In this document: piece after piece, positions 24,758-33,063 of the stretch
Position numbering within the stretch: the stretch's first letter is position 1
Layout of the letters: each line of letters begins with the position of its first letter
Assembly: GCF_002584985.1 (NCBI RefSeq)
Contig: NZ_NUPZ01000014.1
Coordinates: forward strand, 35,899 to 99,898
Direction of reading: 5' to 3'
Length of the DNA: 64,000 bases
Source of the DNA: Bacillus sp. AFS029637
GTDB taxonomy: Bacteria > Bacillota > Bacilli > Bacillales > Bacillaceae_G
Made by a program: the position numbers and the translations under genes
Notes under the pieces: model-generated
The model's database searches: none
Told to the model about the DNA's origin: nothing
What the model saw: only the letters and a program-made list of their open reading frames with translations

Positions 24758-26069
24758 ATTTTCTGAAGAATATTTTTTGACAGTAAACATAACTCATATA
24801 AACACCAAAACTTTGCAAAATAAACAATGCTGGCACAATGATATTATAATATGCCACATCTACTTGGAATAACCTTAATAATACATATCCGCTAATTAGC
24901 AATACGAACAACATATATCCTTCATTTTGTTGTTTTTTAATAAGGAAGTGCAATAAGGCTATAGCCATAAATAACGTTACAGCTATATATATAAGCTTTT
25001 CGCATTTGGACAGAATAGAATTTGTTCCCTCGTTTGAAAACTGATTCATTACTGGTGTTAAAGTTTTAAATCTTTCTCCCTCAATCTCTTTTAACTTTTG
25101 ATCAATATGCTCTGTTACACTTTGATTTTTCGGTATTTTTTCCTCACTTTGAGTTTCTCCGATTAAGACAGATTGAACATACGCCTCGTTCGAAATCGTA
25201 TATTGTGACATTCCCATTGTATGAATCCCGTAACTCACACCAAAATGAACGCTATAAAACAGAATAAGGATCCCTATCATCTTTAATAGCACTTTTTGTT
25301 TCGTTGCCGATTGAAAGAGTTCAATTAATAACACATATACGGCGATAAAAATAGGGAGAAATAATCCCATTGGCAAAATCATATTGCTAAATGCAAATAA
25401 AATCGCTGAAAGCACCCACATATAAGGATGATCCAATCCTTTATATAAGAGTATGTAACAAGCAAAATAAAATAAAAATATTGCAAGTGATTCTGGCGTT
25501 AATAAGGAACTCATAAATACATTCGGAATATATAAAGCGTAAAATACAGACGCAATGCGACCACACTCTTCCCCAAAAACCATAGTTGCAATACGATAAA
25601 TGAAAAATGCAGTCCCCGCGCAGAGCAAAACGTTAAATAATTGCAATGCGAATACTGTATCGCCAAATATACGAATAATAATTGATTCATAAATAATAAA
25701 AGGCAACTGCACTACATTCTCTACGTTATTGCCAATTGCAATCTGCTTAGCAGACTCAAACATAGCTTTCATATCACCGATTATCGGAACATCTACAAAT
25801 AGAACCACACTAAGTCTCGTAACTATAGATATACTTAAAAGAAAAATAAGAAATTGTTTATCTGTAAAACGATACTGTAAAATCGATGCCACTAACAGCA
25901 TAAGAATAACAAAAATCACCATTACGATTATTACACTTGTTGTATTTCCTCCGAAAAATTGCTTACTTGTTTCAAACGCCGACCAACAACTATACACAAA
26001 AAATGCGAGCATCGCACCGATCATTATTTTACTGAAGAAAGATGAAAAATTTGTTTGTATATGATTCAT
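24756..26069 (-). CDS. GT-C-type membrane glycosyltransferase-like protein, paralogue 1
   Basis: A 437-residue integral membrane protein with about 10-11 spans. The N-terminal region fits the GT-C fold of lipid-phosphate-sugar-dependent transferases (PMT/ArnT-like): after two spans comes RLSVVLFVDVPIIGDMKAMF, with Asp99 in the first outer loop, the expected catalytic position. The same layout with Asp100 and Asp99 is found in the proteins at 33064 and 34596. It lacks the VGFN ... DAE stretch those two share in the outer domain. ATG 26069 follows GAGGTG. It is monocistronic. Acceptor and donor are unknown. Confidence 0.65.
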   Translation of the reverse strand: MNHIQTNFSSFFSKIMIGAMLAFFVYSCWSAFETSKQFFGGNTTSVIIVMVIFVILMLLVASILQYRFTDKQFLIFLLSISIVTRLSVVLFVDVPIIGDMKAMFESAKQIAIGNNVENVVQLPFIIYESIIIRIFGDTVFALQLFNVLLCAGTAFFIYRIATMVFGEECGRIASVFYALYIPNVFMSSLLTPESLAIFLFYFACYILLYKGLDHPYMWVLSAILFAFSNMILPMGLFLPIFIAVYVLLIELFQSATKQKVLLKMIGILILFYSVHFGVSYGIHTMGMSQYTISNEAYVQSVLIGETQSEEKIPKNQSVTEHIDQKLKEIEGERFKTLTPVMNQFSNEGTNSILSKCEKLIYIAVTLFMAIALLHFLIKKQQNEGYMLFVLLISGYVLLRLFQVDVAYYNIIVPALFILQSFGVYMSYVYCQKIFFRK

Positions 26070-26381
26070 ATATCCATTGCACCTCTATTTCCATTCATAA
26101 CAAAACGATTCTATCATGAATAGGTACACGGCTGATAGGGAATTTCTATGACAAATACAGAGTCATAACTTTTTCACTTGCAATGTAAGCGAATCCTCTT
26201 TTACACTACACTTTATATATGATAAATTTTCTTTCAGTTACATGAATACAAATACAGAAGTTTTACTAACCCTCTTCTGGAATTCTTTACTTCATTAAAT
26301 ATCTAACGATTTTTAATAATTTTGTACTCCACTTACAATACATGTCATTCTGATTGAAAACAGAAAATAGGGGCTGAATAT
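26070..26381. other. Divergent intergenic region without a recognised element
   Basis: It separates the GT-C-like gene (minus) from the thioesterase (plus). It is AT-rich, with the thioesterase ribosome site at its right end. I see no confident promoter, operator, repeat or RNA structure. Confidence 0.5.
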
Positions 26382-26894
26382 ATGGAAAAGAAATTCATGC
26401 GAGAATCAAAAGCAATTAAAACAACACGTGTTTTTCCTAATGATTTAAATAACCACCAAACGCTTTTCGGAGGAAAACTATTAGCAGAAATTGATAGCAT
26501 CGCCTCAATTGCAGCTGCAAGACATAGCCGTAAACATTGCGTCACAGCATCTATCGATTCCGTTGATTTTTTAACTCCCATTCACCAGGCAGATTCTGTT
26601 TGTTATGAAGCATTCGTATGTTACACTGGAAAATCTTCCATGGAAGTTTTCGTAAAAGTAATTGCAGAGAATTTGCTAGCAGGTGAACGTAGAATAGCTG
26701 CAACATGTTTCATTACATTCGTTGCGTTAAAAGATGGAAAACCTTCATCTGTTCCACAAGTACTTCCTGAAACCGAAGAAGAACATTGGCTACACACAAC
26801 TGGTTCAGAGCGTGCAGAAAATAGAAAAAAAGGGCGTTTAAAAAGCAAAGAAATGGCCGAAGTATTAACATTAAGCAAACCTTGGGGTATGTAA
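26382..26894 (+). CDS. Hotdog-fold acyl-CoA thioesterase, YkhA/YciA-type
   Basis: A 170-residue single-domain hydrolase that cleaves acyl-CoA to free acid and CoA. Family landmarks are TTRVFPNDLNNHQTLFGGKL (with the Asn/His region and GG turn), AEIDSIASIAAARHS (active-site helix with Asp) and SVDFLTPIHQADSV. It closely resembles B. subtilis YkhA. The C-terminal RAENRKKGRLKSKEMAEVL is the usual positively charged tail of this clade. It is monocistronic, with a terminator 10 bases after the stop codon. Chain-length preference is not evident. Confidence 0.88.
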   Translation: MEKKFMRESKAIKTTRVFPNDLNNHQTLFGGKLLAEIDSIASIAAARHSRKHCVTASIDSVDFLTPIHQADSVCYEAFVCYTGKSSMEVFVKVIAENLLAGERRIAATCFITFVALKDGKPSSVPQVLPETEEEHWLHTTGSERAENRKKGRLKSKEMAEVLTLSKPWGM

Positions 26895-26904
26895 TATTTG
26901 ATTT

Positions 26905-26940
26905 ACCTTCCTTTTTACACATCAAAAAGGAAGGTTTTTT
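26905..26940 (+). terminator. Terminator after the thioesterase gene
   Basis: ACCTTCCTTTTT / AAAAAGGAAGGT, 12-bp perfect stem, 7-base loop, six T. Confidence 0.9.
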
Positions 26941-27070
26941 ATATAAAATACATATTGTTGATTTACAAAGTTTATATGCGGTAAACTTATACAGATGTTC
27001 TTGTAATCTTCTACCTTGCAAAAGGCCTATATAATGTACAACATAAAAAATTTGAGGAGATAATAATTAT

Positions 27071-28051
27071 ATGATGGAACAAACACAACTCGTTTCCGTT
27101 ATTATCCCGCTGTATAATGCGGAAAAATACATTGAAGAGACGATGGAATCAATCCTGAATCAGACATATAAAAATATTGAAATTGTAGTTGTTGATGATG
27201 GAAGTAAAGATCAATCAGCTTCTATTGTTAAAAATATCGAAAGAAAATATCCTGAACAAATAAAATATATCTTACAAAAAAATCAAGGTGTTTCTGTTGC
27301 TCGTAATACAGGAATTGAAAACGCAAGCGGAGAATATATTTCTTTTCTTGATAGTGATGATTTATGGCATCATACAAAAATAGAAAAGCAAATGGAAAGC
27401 ATGCACAAAAATAATATGAATGCTTGCTATTGTGGATATATGAACTTTTACGAAGAAACTGGTGAAAAGGTTGAAAACACGACAAACTTTGTTAAAGGAA
27501 ATATGACAAAAGATTTCTTAACACATCAAGTTTTTGCACAAACGAGTACTTGGATTTTCAAAAAATCTATCGTGATGGATCATAATATTCGTTTCACACC
27601 AGGATGTAGCTGGGGAGAAGACTTAGAATTTCTATTTAAATTAATGAGTGTAACAAATGTGTGTTATGTCGATGAATATTTAACATATTATCGAATCCTA
27701 TCAGGAGGAAGCCTTTCTTCGAATTATAAAGAGTATGAATTAAAAACAACGAAAGAATTAGAAGTATTTACTCGAATGAAGAATTGGATTCATAATAAAT
27801 CTGAAGACTTAATCACGAAGGATTCTACAGAGCTTATTGAAATCCTTGAGACTTACCTATTTCCATATACAGTCATTAACAATGCTTGTATATACATTAA
27901 AGCGAGCTCTAAATTAGATAAATCAAAAGTCCAATTAATTAAAAGCGATATAAAGAAATATTGTCGCAAAATCTATTCAAAAAATGGAAAGCGTAGCAAA
28001 AAATTATACGCGATGCTTTGGTTTGTACGCATCAGATTTCTGTTTTCTTAA
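27071..28051 (+). CDS. Glycosyltransferase family 2
   Basis: A 326-residue GT-A enzyme. SVIIPLYNAEKYIEETMESI opens the nucleotide fold, IVVVDDGSKDQSA binds the nucleotide, FLDSDDLWH contains the DxD metal site, and CSWGEDLEFLFKL (the ED motif) supplies the likely catalytic base. There are no membrane spans. It is followed 93 bases later by a flippase gene on the same strand, so the pair probably makes and exports one lipid-linked glycan. The sugar is unknown. The ATG at 27071 follows GAGGAG at long spacing; the next ATG is adjacent. Confidence 0.88.
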   Translation: MMEQTQLVSVIIPLYNAEKYIEETMESILNQTYKNIEIVVVDDGSKDQSASIVKNIERKYPEQIKYILQKNQGVSVARNTGIENASGEYISFLDSDDLWHHTKIEKQMESMHKNNMNACYCGYMNFYEETGEKVENTTNFVKGNMTKDFLTHQVFAQTSTWIFKKSIVMDHNIRFTPGCSWGEDLEFLFKLMSVTNVCYVDEYLTYYRILSGGSLSSNYKEYELKTTKELEVFTRMKNWIHNKSEDLITKDSTELIEILETYLFPYTVINNACIYIKASSKLDKSKVQLIKSDIKKYCRKIYSKNGKRSKKLYAMLWFVRIRFLFS

Positions 28052-28144
28052 ATAAAAAATAAGCTTTTAAACATTCTTCCCTTAAACAAATTTAATTTAC
28101 AAATTGGACAAAACGTGTCCTGAAGAATAGAAAGGTCTTTTTCC

Positions 28145-29566
28145 ATGAAAACAAATAAAATCCTAAAAAATGCCTCCTACCTCTTTGTAGGAAATATTAC
28201 TGTTCGATTTGTACTTGCTATTGCCACGATTCTCTTTGCAAGATATGTTTCACCAAATGAGTACGGGATGTTTACAGTTGCATTAGCAGTTTCCGCTGTC
28301 ATTTGTTATTTTACAGATGCAGGTTTAACACATACGTTTATGCGTGAAGGAACGAGAAGTGACGCTAACATTAGCGTATTAATAAGTAGTTATTTACGTA
28401 TTCGTTTAGTATTAGCTATCGTAATTTCTGTGCTCTTCGCTATTTTTGCTCAGTTCTTCTACACTGATGCTTACTTACGTGCCATGGTATATTGGGTCGT
28501 ACTACCAACCATGTTTGGAGCCACTTTACAAGGTGTTGGGATGGCATATTTCCAAGTAACAGAACGCATGCAATTTACAGCAATTATTTCTGTACTACAA
28601 GGTGTGACAGCCGCAGCCGCTCTTCTGCTAGGGATGTCATTTAAATGGTCACTTATGATGGTAGCTGCCATGTACGGAATATCTAGCCTTGTAACAGGGA
28701 TTATCGCCTTCTTAATGGTACTCCGCCATACAAAAGTTCATAAAGGCTGGGACAAAGGAATTTTAGATCAACTGCTTATTTTCACAATCAATGGCATTAT
28801 CATTATGCTTTTACCACAATTAGGTCCTATTATATTAGAAAAAGTTTCAACACATGAGCAAGTTGGATTCTTTGGGGCTGCCTATAAAATACCTGCCGTA
28901 CTGTATCAAATACCTGGTGTAATTGCAGCGGCCTTTTATCCAAAATTATTCGCTTTTGGAAATGAAAAAAATATTGACGAACATAGAAAGCTATCTCAGT
29001 TCGAATTAAAACTTATGTCCTTTTTAGGTATGGGAATCGCTATCCCATTTATCGCCGATCCAAGTTTTTGGATTGTTACTTTATTAGGTGAAAAATACGC
29101 ACCAGCTGGTGATGCTCTTGCAATTTTAGCCTTTATGGTCATTTTACAATCTATCAACTATCCACTCGCTGATAACTTAACAACAATTGGACAACAGTGG
29201 AAACGTGCGACAATAATGGGAATTGGATTGGCTGTTGCCATCATAAGTTACATCATTTTAGGTAGTGAATTTGGAATGATGGGAGCTTCTGTAGCAGCTA
29301 TCCTTACTGAAGTTACTTTATTAATTGGATTTACTTTATTTGTCCGTAAAGGTTTCGGGCTATTATTTAAAGGAATTATATTTAATAGCCTCGCATTTAT
29401 AATTAGTTACGCCCTATACCGCACAGTATTCATTTACTTGCCACCACTAGTAGCTTTAACACTTACTGGTATATTGTACGGCATTATCGGTCTTGCCATT
29501 GATCCACAAATACGCAGGTTACTTTTAGACTTCGTAAATACAAAACTTGGTAAGAACATAGCATAA
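28145..29566 (+). CDS. Oligosaccharide flippase, PST/MATE-type (Wzx-like)
   Basis: A 473-residue protein with about 14 predicted spans of the polysaccharide-transport family. The N-terminus (ILKNASYLFVGNITVRFVLA) and FARYVSPNEYGMFTVALAVS are typical of Wzx-like flippases, which move undecaprenyl-linked repeat units across the membrane. It has GT2 upstream, while the ligase-like protein (20923) and TagA lie 6-9 kb away on the other strand. These may be one pathway split by insertions or several pathways. The TAA stop codon is the TAA of repeat copy D. Confidence 0.85.
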   Translation: MKTNKILKNASYLFVGNITVRFVLAIATILFARYVSPNEYGMFTVALAVSAVICYFTDAGLTHTFMREGTRSDANISVLISSYLRIRLVLAIVISVLFAIFAQFFYTDAYLRAMVYWVVLPTMFGATLQGVGMAYFQVTERMQFTAIISVLQGVTAAAALLLGMSFKWSLMMVAAMYGISSLVTGIIAFLMVLRHTKVHKGWDKGILDQLLIFTINGIIIMLLPQLGPIILEKVSTHEQVGFFGAAYKIPAVLYQIPGVIAAAFYPKLFAFGNEKNIDEHRKLSQFELKLMSFLGMGIAIPFIADPSFWIVTLLGEKYAPAGDALAILAFMVILQSINYPLADNLTTIGQQWKRATIMGIGLAVAIISYIILGSEFGMMGASVAAILTEVTLLIGFTLFVRKGFGLLFKGIIFNSLAFIISYALYRTVFIYLPPLVALTLTGILYGIIGLAIDPQIRRLLLDFVNTKLGKNIA

Positions 29567-29634
29567 AAGGAAACTTTAATCAGTGGCGGTTTTGTTCATC
29601 CCCACTGATTATTATCCCGCAAATAGCGGATAAA
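29563..29634 (+). repeat. bcr-like dispersed repeat, copy D
   Basis: ATAAAAGGAAACTTTAATCA, then GTGGCGGTTTTGTTCATCC, CCACTGATTATTATCCCGC and AGCGGATAAAA. It is nearly the same as copy A over its first 50 bases, with both ATAAA-type ends present. It contains the flippase stop codon (29564-29566). Confidence 0.75.
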
Positions 29635-29678
29635 AGCGGATTTCTTTCTCATCCATTTGAGAAAGAAATCCGCTTTTT
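29635..29678. terminator. Long terminator hairpin between convergent genes
   Basis: AGCGGATTTCTTTCTCA / TGAGAAAGAAATCCGCT, 17-bp perfect stem with a 6-base loop, then TTTTATTT. It directly abuts repeat copy D and ends both the flippase and the SDR gene. Confidence 0.9.
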
Positions 29679-30618
29679 ATTTACTATTATTATTCATATA
29701 TATAATGGTTTCTTTTAACCCTTCATAATATGAAGTTTTAGGTAGAATACCTATATACTTTTCATATTTCTCTCCACTTAATATAACTGGTTTTTCTGTC
29801 AAATATAACATTTCAACATATTCCTTCATCTGCTTATCAAATAAACCAATTAACTTTATCATACCTCTTTTTACAGTCATAACCCGTTTTGTATATCCCG
29901 TTAATTCACGTATATATTGAATCATTTCTTCTCCTGTAATAACACCACAACCTGGTATATTCCAATGTTGCCCATACGCTTCCTCATGTAATGCTAATTC
30001 TACCATCGCTTTTGCGCCATCTGGCGTAAAAATGTACTCACGTGCAATCTTCTTATCTCCAACAAAACTAGATCCTTTATTTGCAAGCACTCCATTTAAA
30101 GTATGATGAATAAGTGTGCTTTCTGCCTGTGGACCGTAAAAGTCAGGAAAATGAGCGATAAACATTTTGACGCCACTCTGCTCCGCCATCATGCCGAGTT
30201 GTAATCGGATTTTCCCCTTCTTCGTATGGGGTTCCTTTTCAGCACTTTCTTTAACAAGCCCTTGAACTTGCCTTCCATATGCATAAATATTATCAACGAT
30301 CCCTAACTTCAGATCATTCTCTTTTGTTACTTCTAATATATTTCTTAGTAGTTTAGGCTGTTTCTCTTCCCAATCTGAATATGGAATATTAACAGCATGA
30401 AATATAACATCTACACCTTTCGCTGCACCTATTATGTCTTTCTTTACAAATACATCCCCCGCTACCGTTTGTATATGTTCTTCTCCTTGAAATAAACTCT
30501 CCAGCTTCCCCTTATTTCTCGCAAAAGCAATTACATCAATTCCTCTATTACATAACTCCTTTGTAATTGCATATCCCATTGCTCCAGATGCTCCCAGTAC
30601 TAACGCTTTTTTCATCAT
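29677..30618 (-). CDS. NAD(P)-dependent epimerase/dehydratase-like SDR, TetR-linked
   Basis: A 313-residue extended/atypical short-chain dehydrogenase. The Rossmann motif is GASGAMGYAITKEL (residues 9-22), with VDVIFHAVNIPYSDW and IYAYGRQ (the YxxxK region is altered). Substrate unknown. AGGGAGG precedes two consecutive ATGs; either 30618 or 30615 could be used. The promoter region carries the operator-like sequence AATTAACCACCGTTCAATTA (30635-30654), also present before the upstream tetR gene, so expression is probably derepressed by a TetR ligand that may be a substrate of this enzyme. Confidence 0.78.
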   Translation of the reverse strand: MMKKALVLGASGAMGYAITKELCNRGIDVIAFARNKGKLESLFQGEEHIQTVAGDVFVKKDIIGAAKGVDVIFHAVNIPYSDWEEKQPKLLRNILEVTKENDLKLGIVDNIYAYGRQVQGLVKESAEKEPHTKKGKIRLQLGMMAEQSGVKMFIAHFPDFYGPQAESTLIHHTLNGVLANKGSSFVGDKKIAREYIFTPDGAKAMVELALHEEAYGQHWNIPGCGVITGEEMIQYIRELTGYTKRVMTVKRGMIKLIGLFDKQMKEYVEMLYLTEKPVILSGEKYEKYIGILPKTSYYEGLKETIIYMNNNSK

Positions 30619-30634
30619 AATTCCCTCCCTAATT

Positions 30635-30654
30635 AATTAACCACCGTTCAATTA
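30635..30654. promoter_or_regulatory. TetR operator candidate before the SDR gene
   Basis: AATTAACCACCGTTCAATTA is an imperfect palindrome. It recurs with one mismatch (AATTAACCACTGTTCAATTA) at 31266-31285, upstream of the tetR gene itself. Confidence 0.7.
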
Positions 30655-30673
30655 ATTACAAAAAGAAAATCAC

Positions 30674-31246
30674 TTACATTAGAAGCGATTTCGAAAGAAA
30701 CTCTACATGCGCCCTAGCTAACCCTTTTACCTCATCAAATGTTTGCCCACTTCCGCAATAATGCGCCACAAACCCATGTAATGATAAAAAGACAGACCAT
30801 ATCGTCATTGTATCTATTTTTTTATTACATAAAGAAAAAATAACCTTTGCAAATTTTTCATAACTAACATTCGGACTGTCCGCTAAACATTTCTTTAACT
30901 CGCTATCTTTAATTAAAAACATAATTTCATAATGGCTTTGATTTTCCAAACCAAATTCTATAAAGCCAAACAAGACTTCTTTTAACTGCTCTTCTGAAGA
31001 TAAACTTCTTTTGCTAATTTCATCTAATTTGTTATTTAACAATTGAAAGTCTTGTTCTACCATCGCATAAAAAAGTTCAGCCTTATTTTTAAAATGGTAG
31101 TAAATCGAACCATGGCTATACCCTAGTTCTGTCGCAATTTTACGCATTGAAGTGTGTTGATATCCTTGCTGTACAAATAAATCCCTTGCTACATTCATAA
31201 TCATTTCTCTTGTTAATTCTTGTTTGACTGCTTTTCTTGGCGACAT
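30674..31246 (-). CDS. TetR/AcrR-family transcriptional regulator
   Basis: A 190-residue repressor-type regulator. The N-terminal helix-turn-helix (residues 10-55) reads ARDLFVQQGYQHTSMRKIA then GYSHGSIYYHFKNKAELF, typical of TetR. The rest is a helical ligand domain. GAGGT precedes the ATG. It lies 55 bases upstream of the SDR gene on the same strand, with matching operator-like sequences before each, pointing to autoregulation plus control of the SDR. The ligand is unknown. Confidence 0.88.
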   Translation of the reverse strand: MSPRKAVKQELTREMIMNVARDLFVQQGYQHTSMRKIATELGYSHGSIYYHFKNKAELFYAMVEQDFQLLNNKLDEISKRSLSSEEQLKEVLFGFIEFGLENQSHYEIMFLIKDSELKKCLADSPNVSYEKFAKVIFSLCNKKIDTMTIWSVFLSLHGFVAHYCGSGQTFDEVKGLARAHVEFLSKSLLM

Positions 31247-31265
31247 TGTTTATACCTCACAAAAT

Positions 31266-31285
31266 AATTAACCACTGTTCAATTA
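31266..31285. promoter_or_regulatory. TetR operator candidate before the tetR gene
   Basis: AATTAACCACTGTTCAATTA matches the site at 30635-30654 in 19 of 20 positions. It lies 20 bases before the tetR start, as expected for autorepression. Confidence 0.7.
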
Positions 31286-31415
31286 CATTATATATTTTTT
31301 CCAAAATAATGCAACACCTTACTTTTAAAAATATCCGTTTTTGAAATGATAGCATTATACGAAAGAATTTAGTATCATGATTCAAGGTACTATTTCAAAT
31401 TGGACGGAGGATATT

Positions 31416-32969
31416 ATGAGCTTATTAACAGTCGAAAAACTAGGACATACATTTGGTGATCGAACACTATTTAAAGATGTATCTATGCGTTTACTAGCAG
31501 GAGAGCACGTTGGTTTAGTTGGTGCAAACGGTGTTGGTAAATCAACATTTATGAATATTATTACTGGACAACTTATCCATGATGAAGGTCGTGTAGAATG
31601 GACACCTGGTACAAATTACGGTTACTTAGACCAACATACAATTTTAACGCCTGGTCGTACAATTCGTGACGTATTAGCAGATGCGTTTTTACCTTTATTT
31701 GAAAAAGAAAAAGCACTAAATGAAGTTACAGAAAAAATGGGAACTGCTACACCAGAAGAATTAGAAGAACTTCTTGAGCAAATGGCGGAGATTCAAGATG
31801 CCCTTGAAGCAGGTGGTTTCTATTTATTAGATATTAAAATTGAAGAAGCAGCGCGTGGTCTTGGAATTGACGCAATTGGTCTAGATCGTGATGTTGCAGC
31901 ATTAAGTGGTGGACAACGTACAAAAGTATTACTTGCAAAGTTACTACTTGAGCAACCTGAAGTATTACTATTAGATGAGCCTACCAACTATTTAGATGTT
32001 GAACACATTCATTGGCTAACAACTTATTTAAAAGAATACCCACATGCATTCCTATTAATTTCCCATGATACGGAATTTATGAATAAATGTGTAGATATTA
32101 TTTTCCATCTAGAATTTACGAAAATGACGCGTTATACAGCGACATATGAAAAATTCTTAGAGCTAGCGGAAATGAATAAAAACCAACATATAAACGCTTA
32201 TGAAAAGCAACGAGAGTTTATTAAAAAACAAGAAGATTTTATTGCGAAAAATAAGGCTCGTTACTCAACGACAGGCCGTGCAAAGAGTCGTCAAAAACAA
32301 TTGGATCGTATGGAACGTATCGATCGTCCTGAAACTGCTATTAAACCTGAATTCTCATTTAAAGAAAGTCGTGCGAGTAGTCGATTCGTCTTCGAAGGAG
32401 AAAATGTAGAGATTGGATATACACATCCGTTATTACCAAAGTTAACAATGACAATTGAACGTGGTGAAAAAATTGCAATTGTTGGATGTAATGGTGTCGG
32501 TAAGTCAACACTATTAAAGACGATTTTAGGTAAGATTAAACCATTAAGCGGAAAAACAAGTCTTGGTGACTTCTTAAACCCATCATACTTCGAACAAGAA
32601 GTGAAAGCTGATAATATAACACCAATTGATGATGTTTGGAATACATTCCCTAGCTTAGATCAGCATCAAATTCGTGCAATGTTAGCGAAATGTGGTTTAA
32701 AAAATGAACACATCTCTCGTCCACTAAATCAACTAAGCGGTGGCGAACAAGCTAAAGTTCGTTTATGTAAGCTAATGGGTGAAGAAAGTAACTGGTTACT
32801 CTTCGATGAGCCAACAAACCACCTTGATGTTACAGCAAAAGAAGAGCTGAAAAAGGCGATGAAAGCATACAAAGGAACAATTCTGCTTGTATGTCACGAA
32901 CCAGATTTTTATGAAGGTTGGATAACAAAGACTTGGGATGTAGAGAAATGGGCCCAAGAAAATTCTTAA
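31416..32969 (+). CDS. ABC-F family ATPase
   Basis: A 517-residue soluble protein with two ABC domains and no membrane part, so a ribosome-associated ABC-F factor rather than a transporter. Domain 1: Walker A GANGVGKST, signature LSGGQ, Walker B LLLDEPTNYLD. The linker (about 250-310) is charged and contains KARYSTTGRAKSRQKQLDRM, the P-site tRNA-interaction motif region. Domain 2: GCNGVGKST, LSGGEQ, LLFDEPTNHLD. I chose the ATG at 31416 behind GGAGG; a frame open from 31377 lacks a ribosome site. Whether it is a translation factor or an antibiotic-resistance factor is undetermined. Confidence 0.88.
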   Translation: MSLLTVEKLGHTFGDRTLFKDVSMRLLAGEHVGLVGANGVGKSTFMNIITGQLIHDEGRVEWTPGTNYGYLDQHTILTPGRTIRDVLADAFLPLFEKEKALNEVTEKMGTATPEELEELLEQMAEIQDALEAGGFYLLDIKIEEAARGLGIDAIGLDRDVAALSGGQRTKVLLAKLLLEQPEVLLLDEPTNYLDVEHIHWLTTYLKEYPHAFLLISHDTEFMNKCVDIIFHLEFTKMTRYTATYEKFLELAEMNKNQHINAYEKQREFIKKQEDFIAKNKARYSTTGRAKSRQKQLDRMERIDRPETAIKPEFSFKESRASSRFVFEGENVEIGYTHPLLPKLTMTIERGEKIAIVGCNGVGKSTLLKTILGKIKPLSGKTSLGDFLNPSYFEQEVKADNITPIDDVWNTFPSLDQHQIRAMLAKCGLKNEHISRPLNQLSGGEQAKVRLCKLMGEESNWLLFDEPTNHLDVTAKEELKKAMKAYKGTILLVCHEPDFYEGWITKTWDVEKWAQENS

Positions 32970-32981
32970 TCACCTGAAATC

Positions 32982-33020
32982 ATCCCTTTACACCATCACT
33001 TAGTGTGTAAAGGGATTTCC
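32982..33020 (+). terminator. Hairpin after the ABC-F gene
   Basis: ATCCCTTTACAC / GTGTAAAGGGAT, 12-bp perfect stem with an 11-base loop; the T-run afterwards (TTTCCCCTT) is poor. Confidence 0.6.
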
Positions 33021-33063
33021 CCTTAAAATAGCTATAAAATTCAATAAGGAGTTTTTAATTATA

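Noticed and set aside
28104-28120. Inverted repeat GGACA-AAACG-TGTCC before the flippase gene as an operator
   Set aside because: Arms of five bases are too short to distinguish from chance, and no regulator or second copy supports it.
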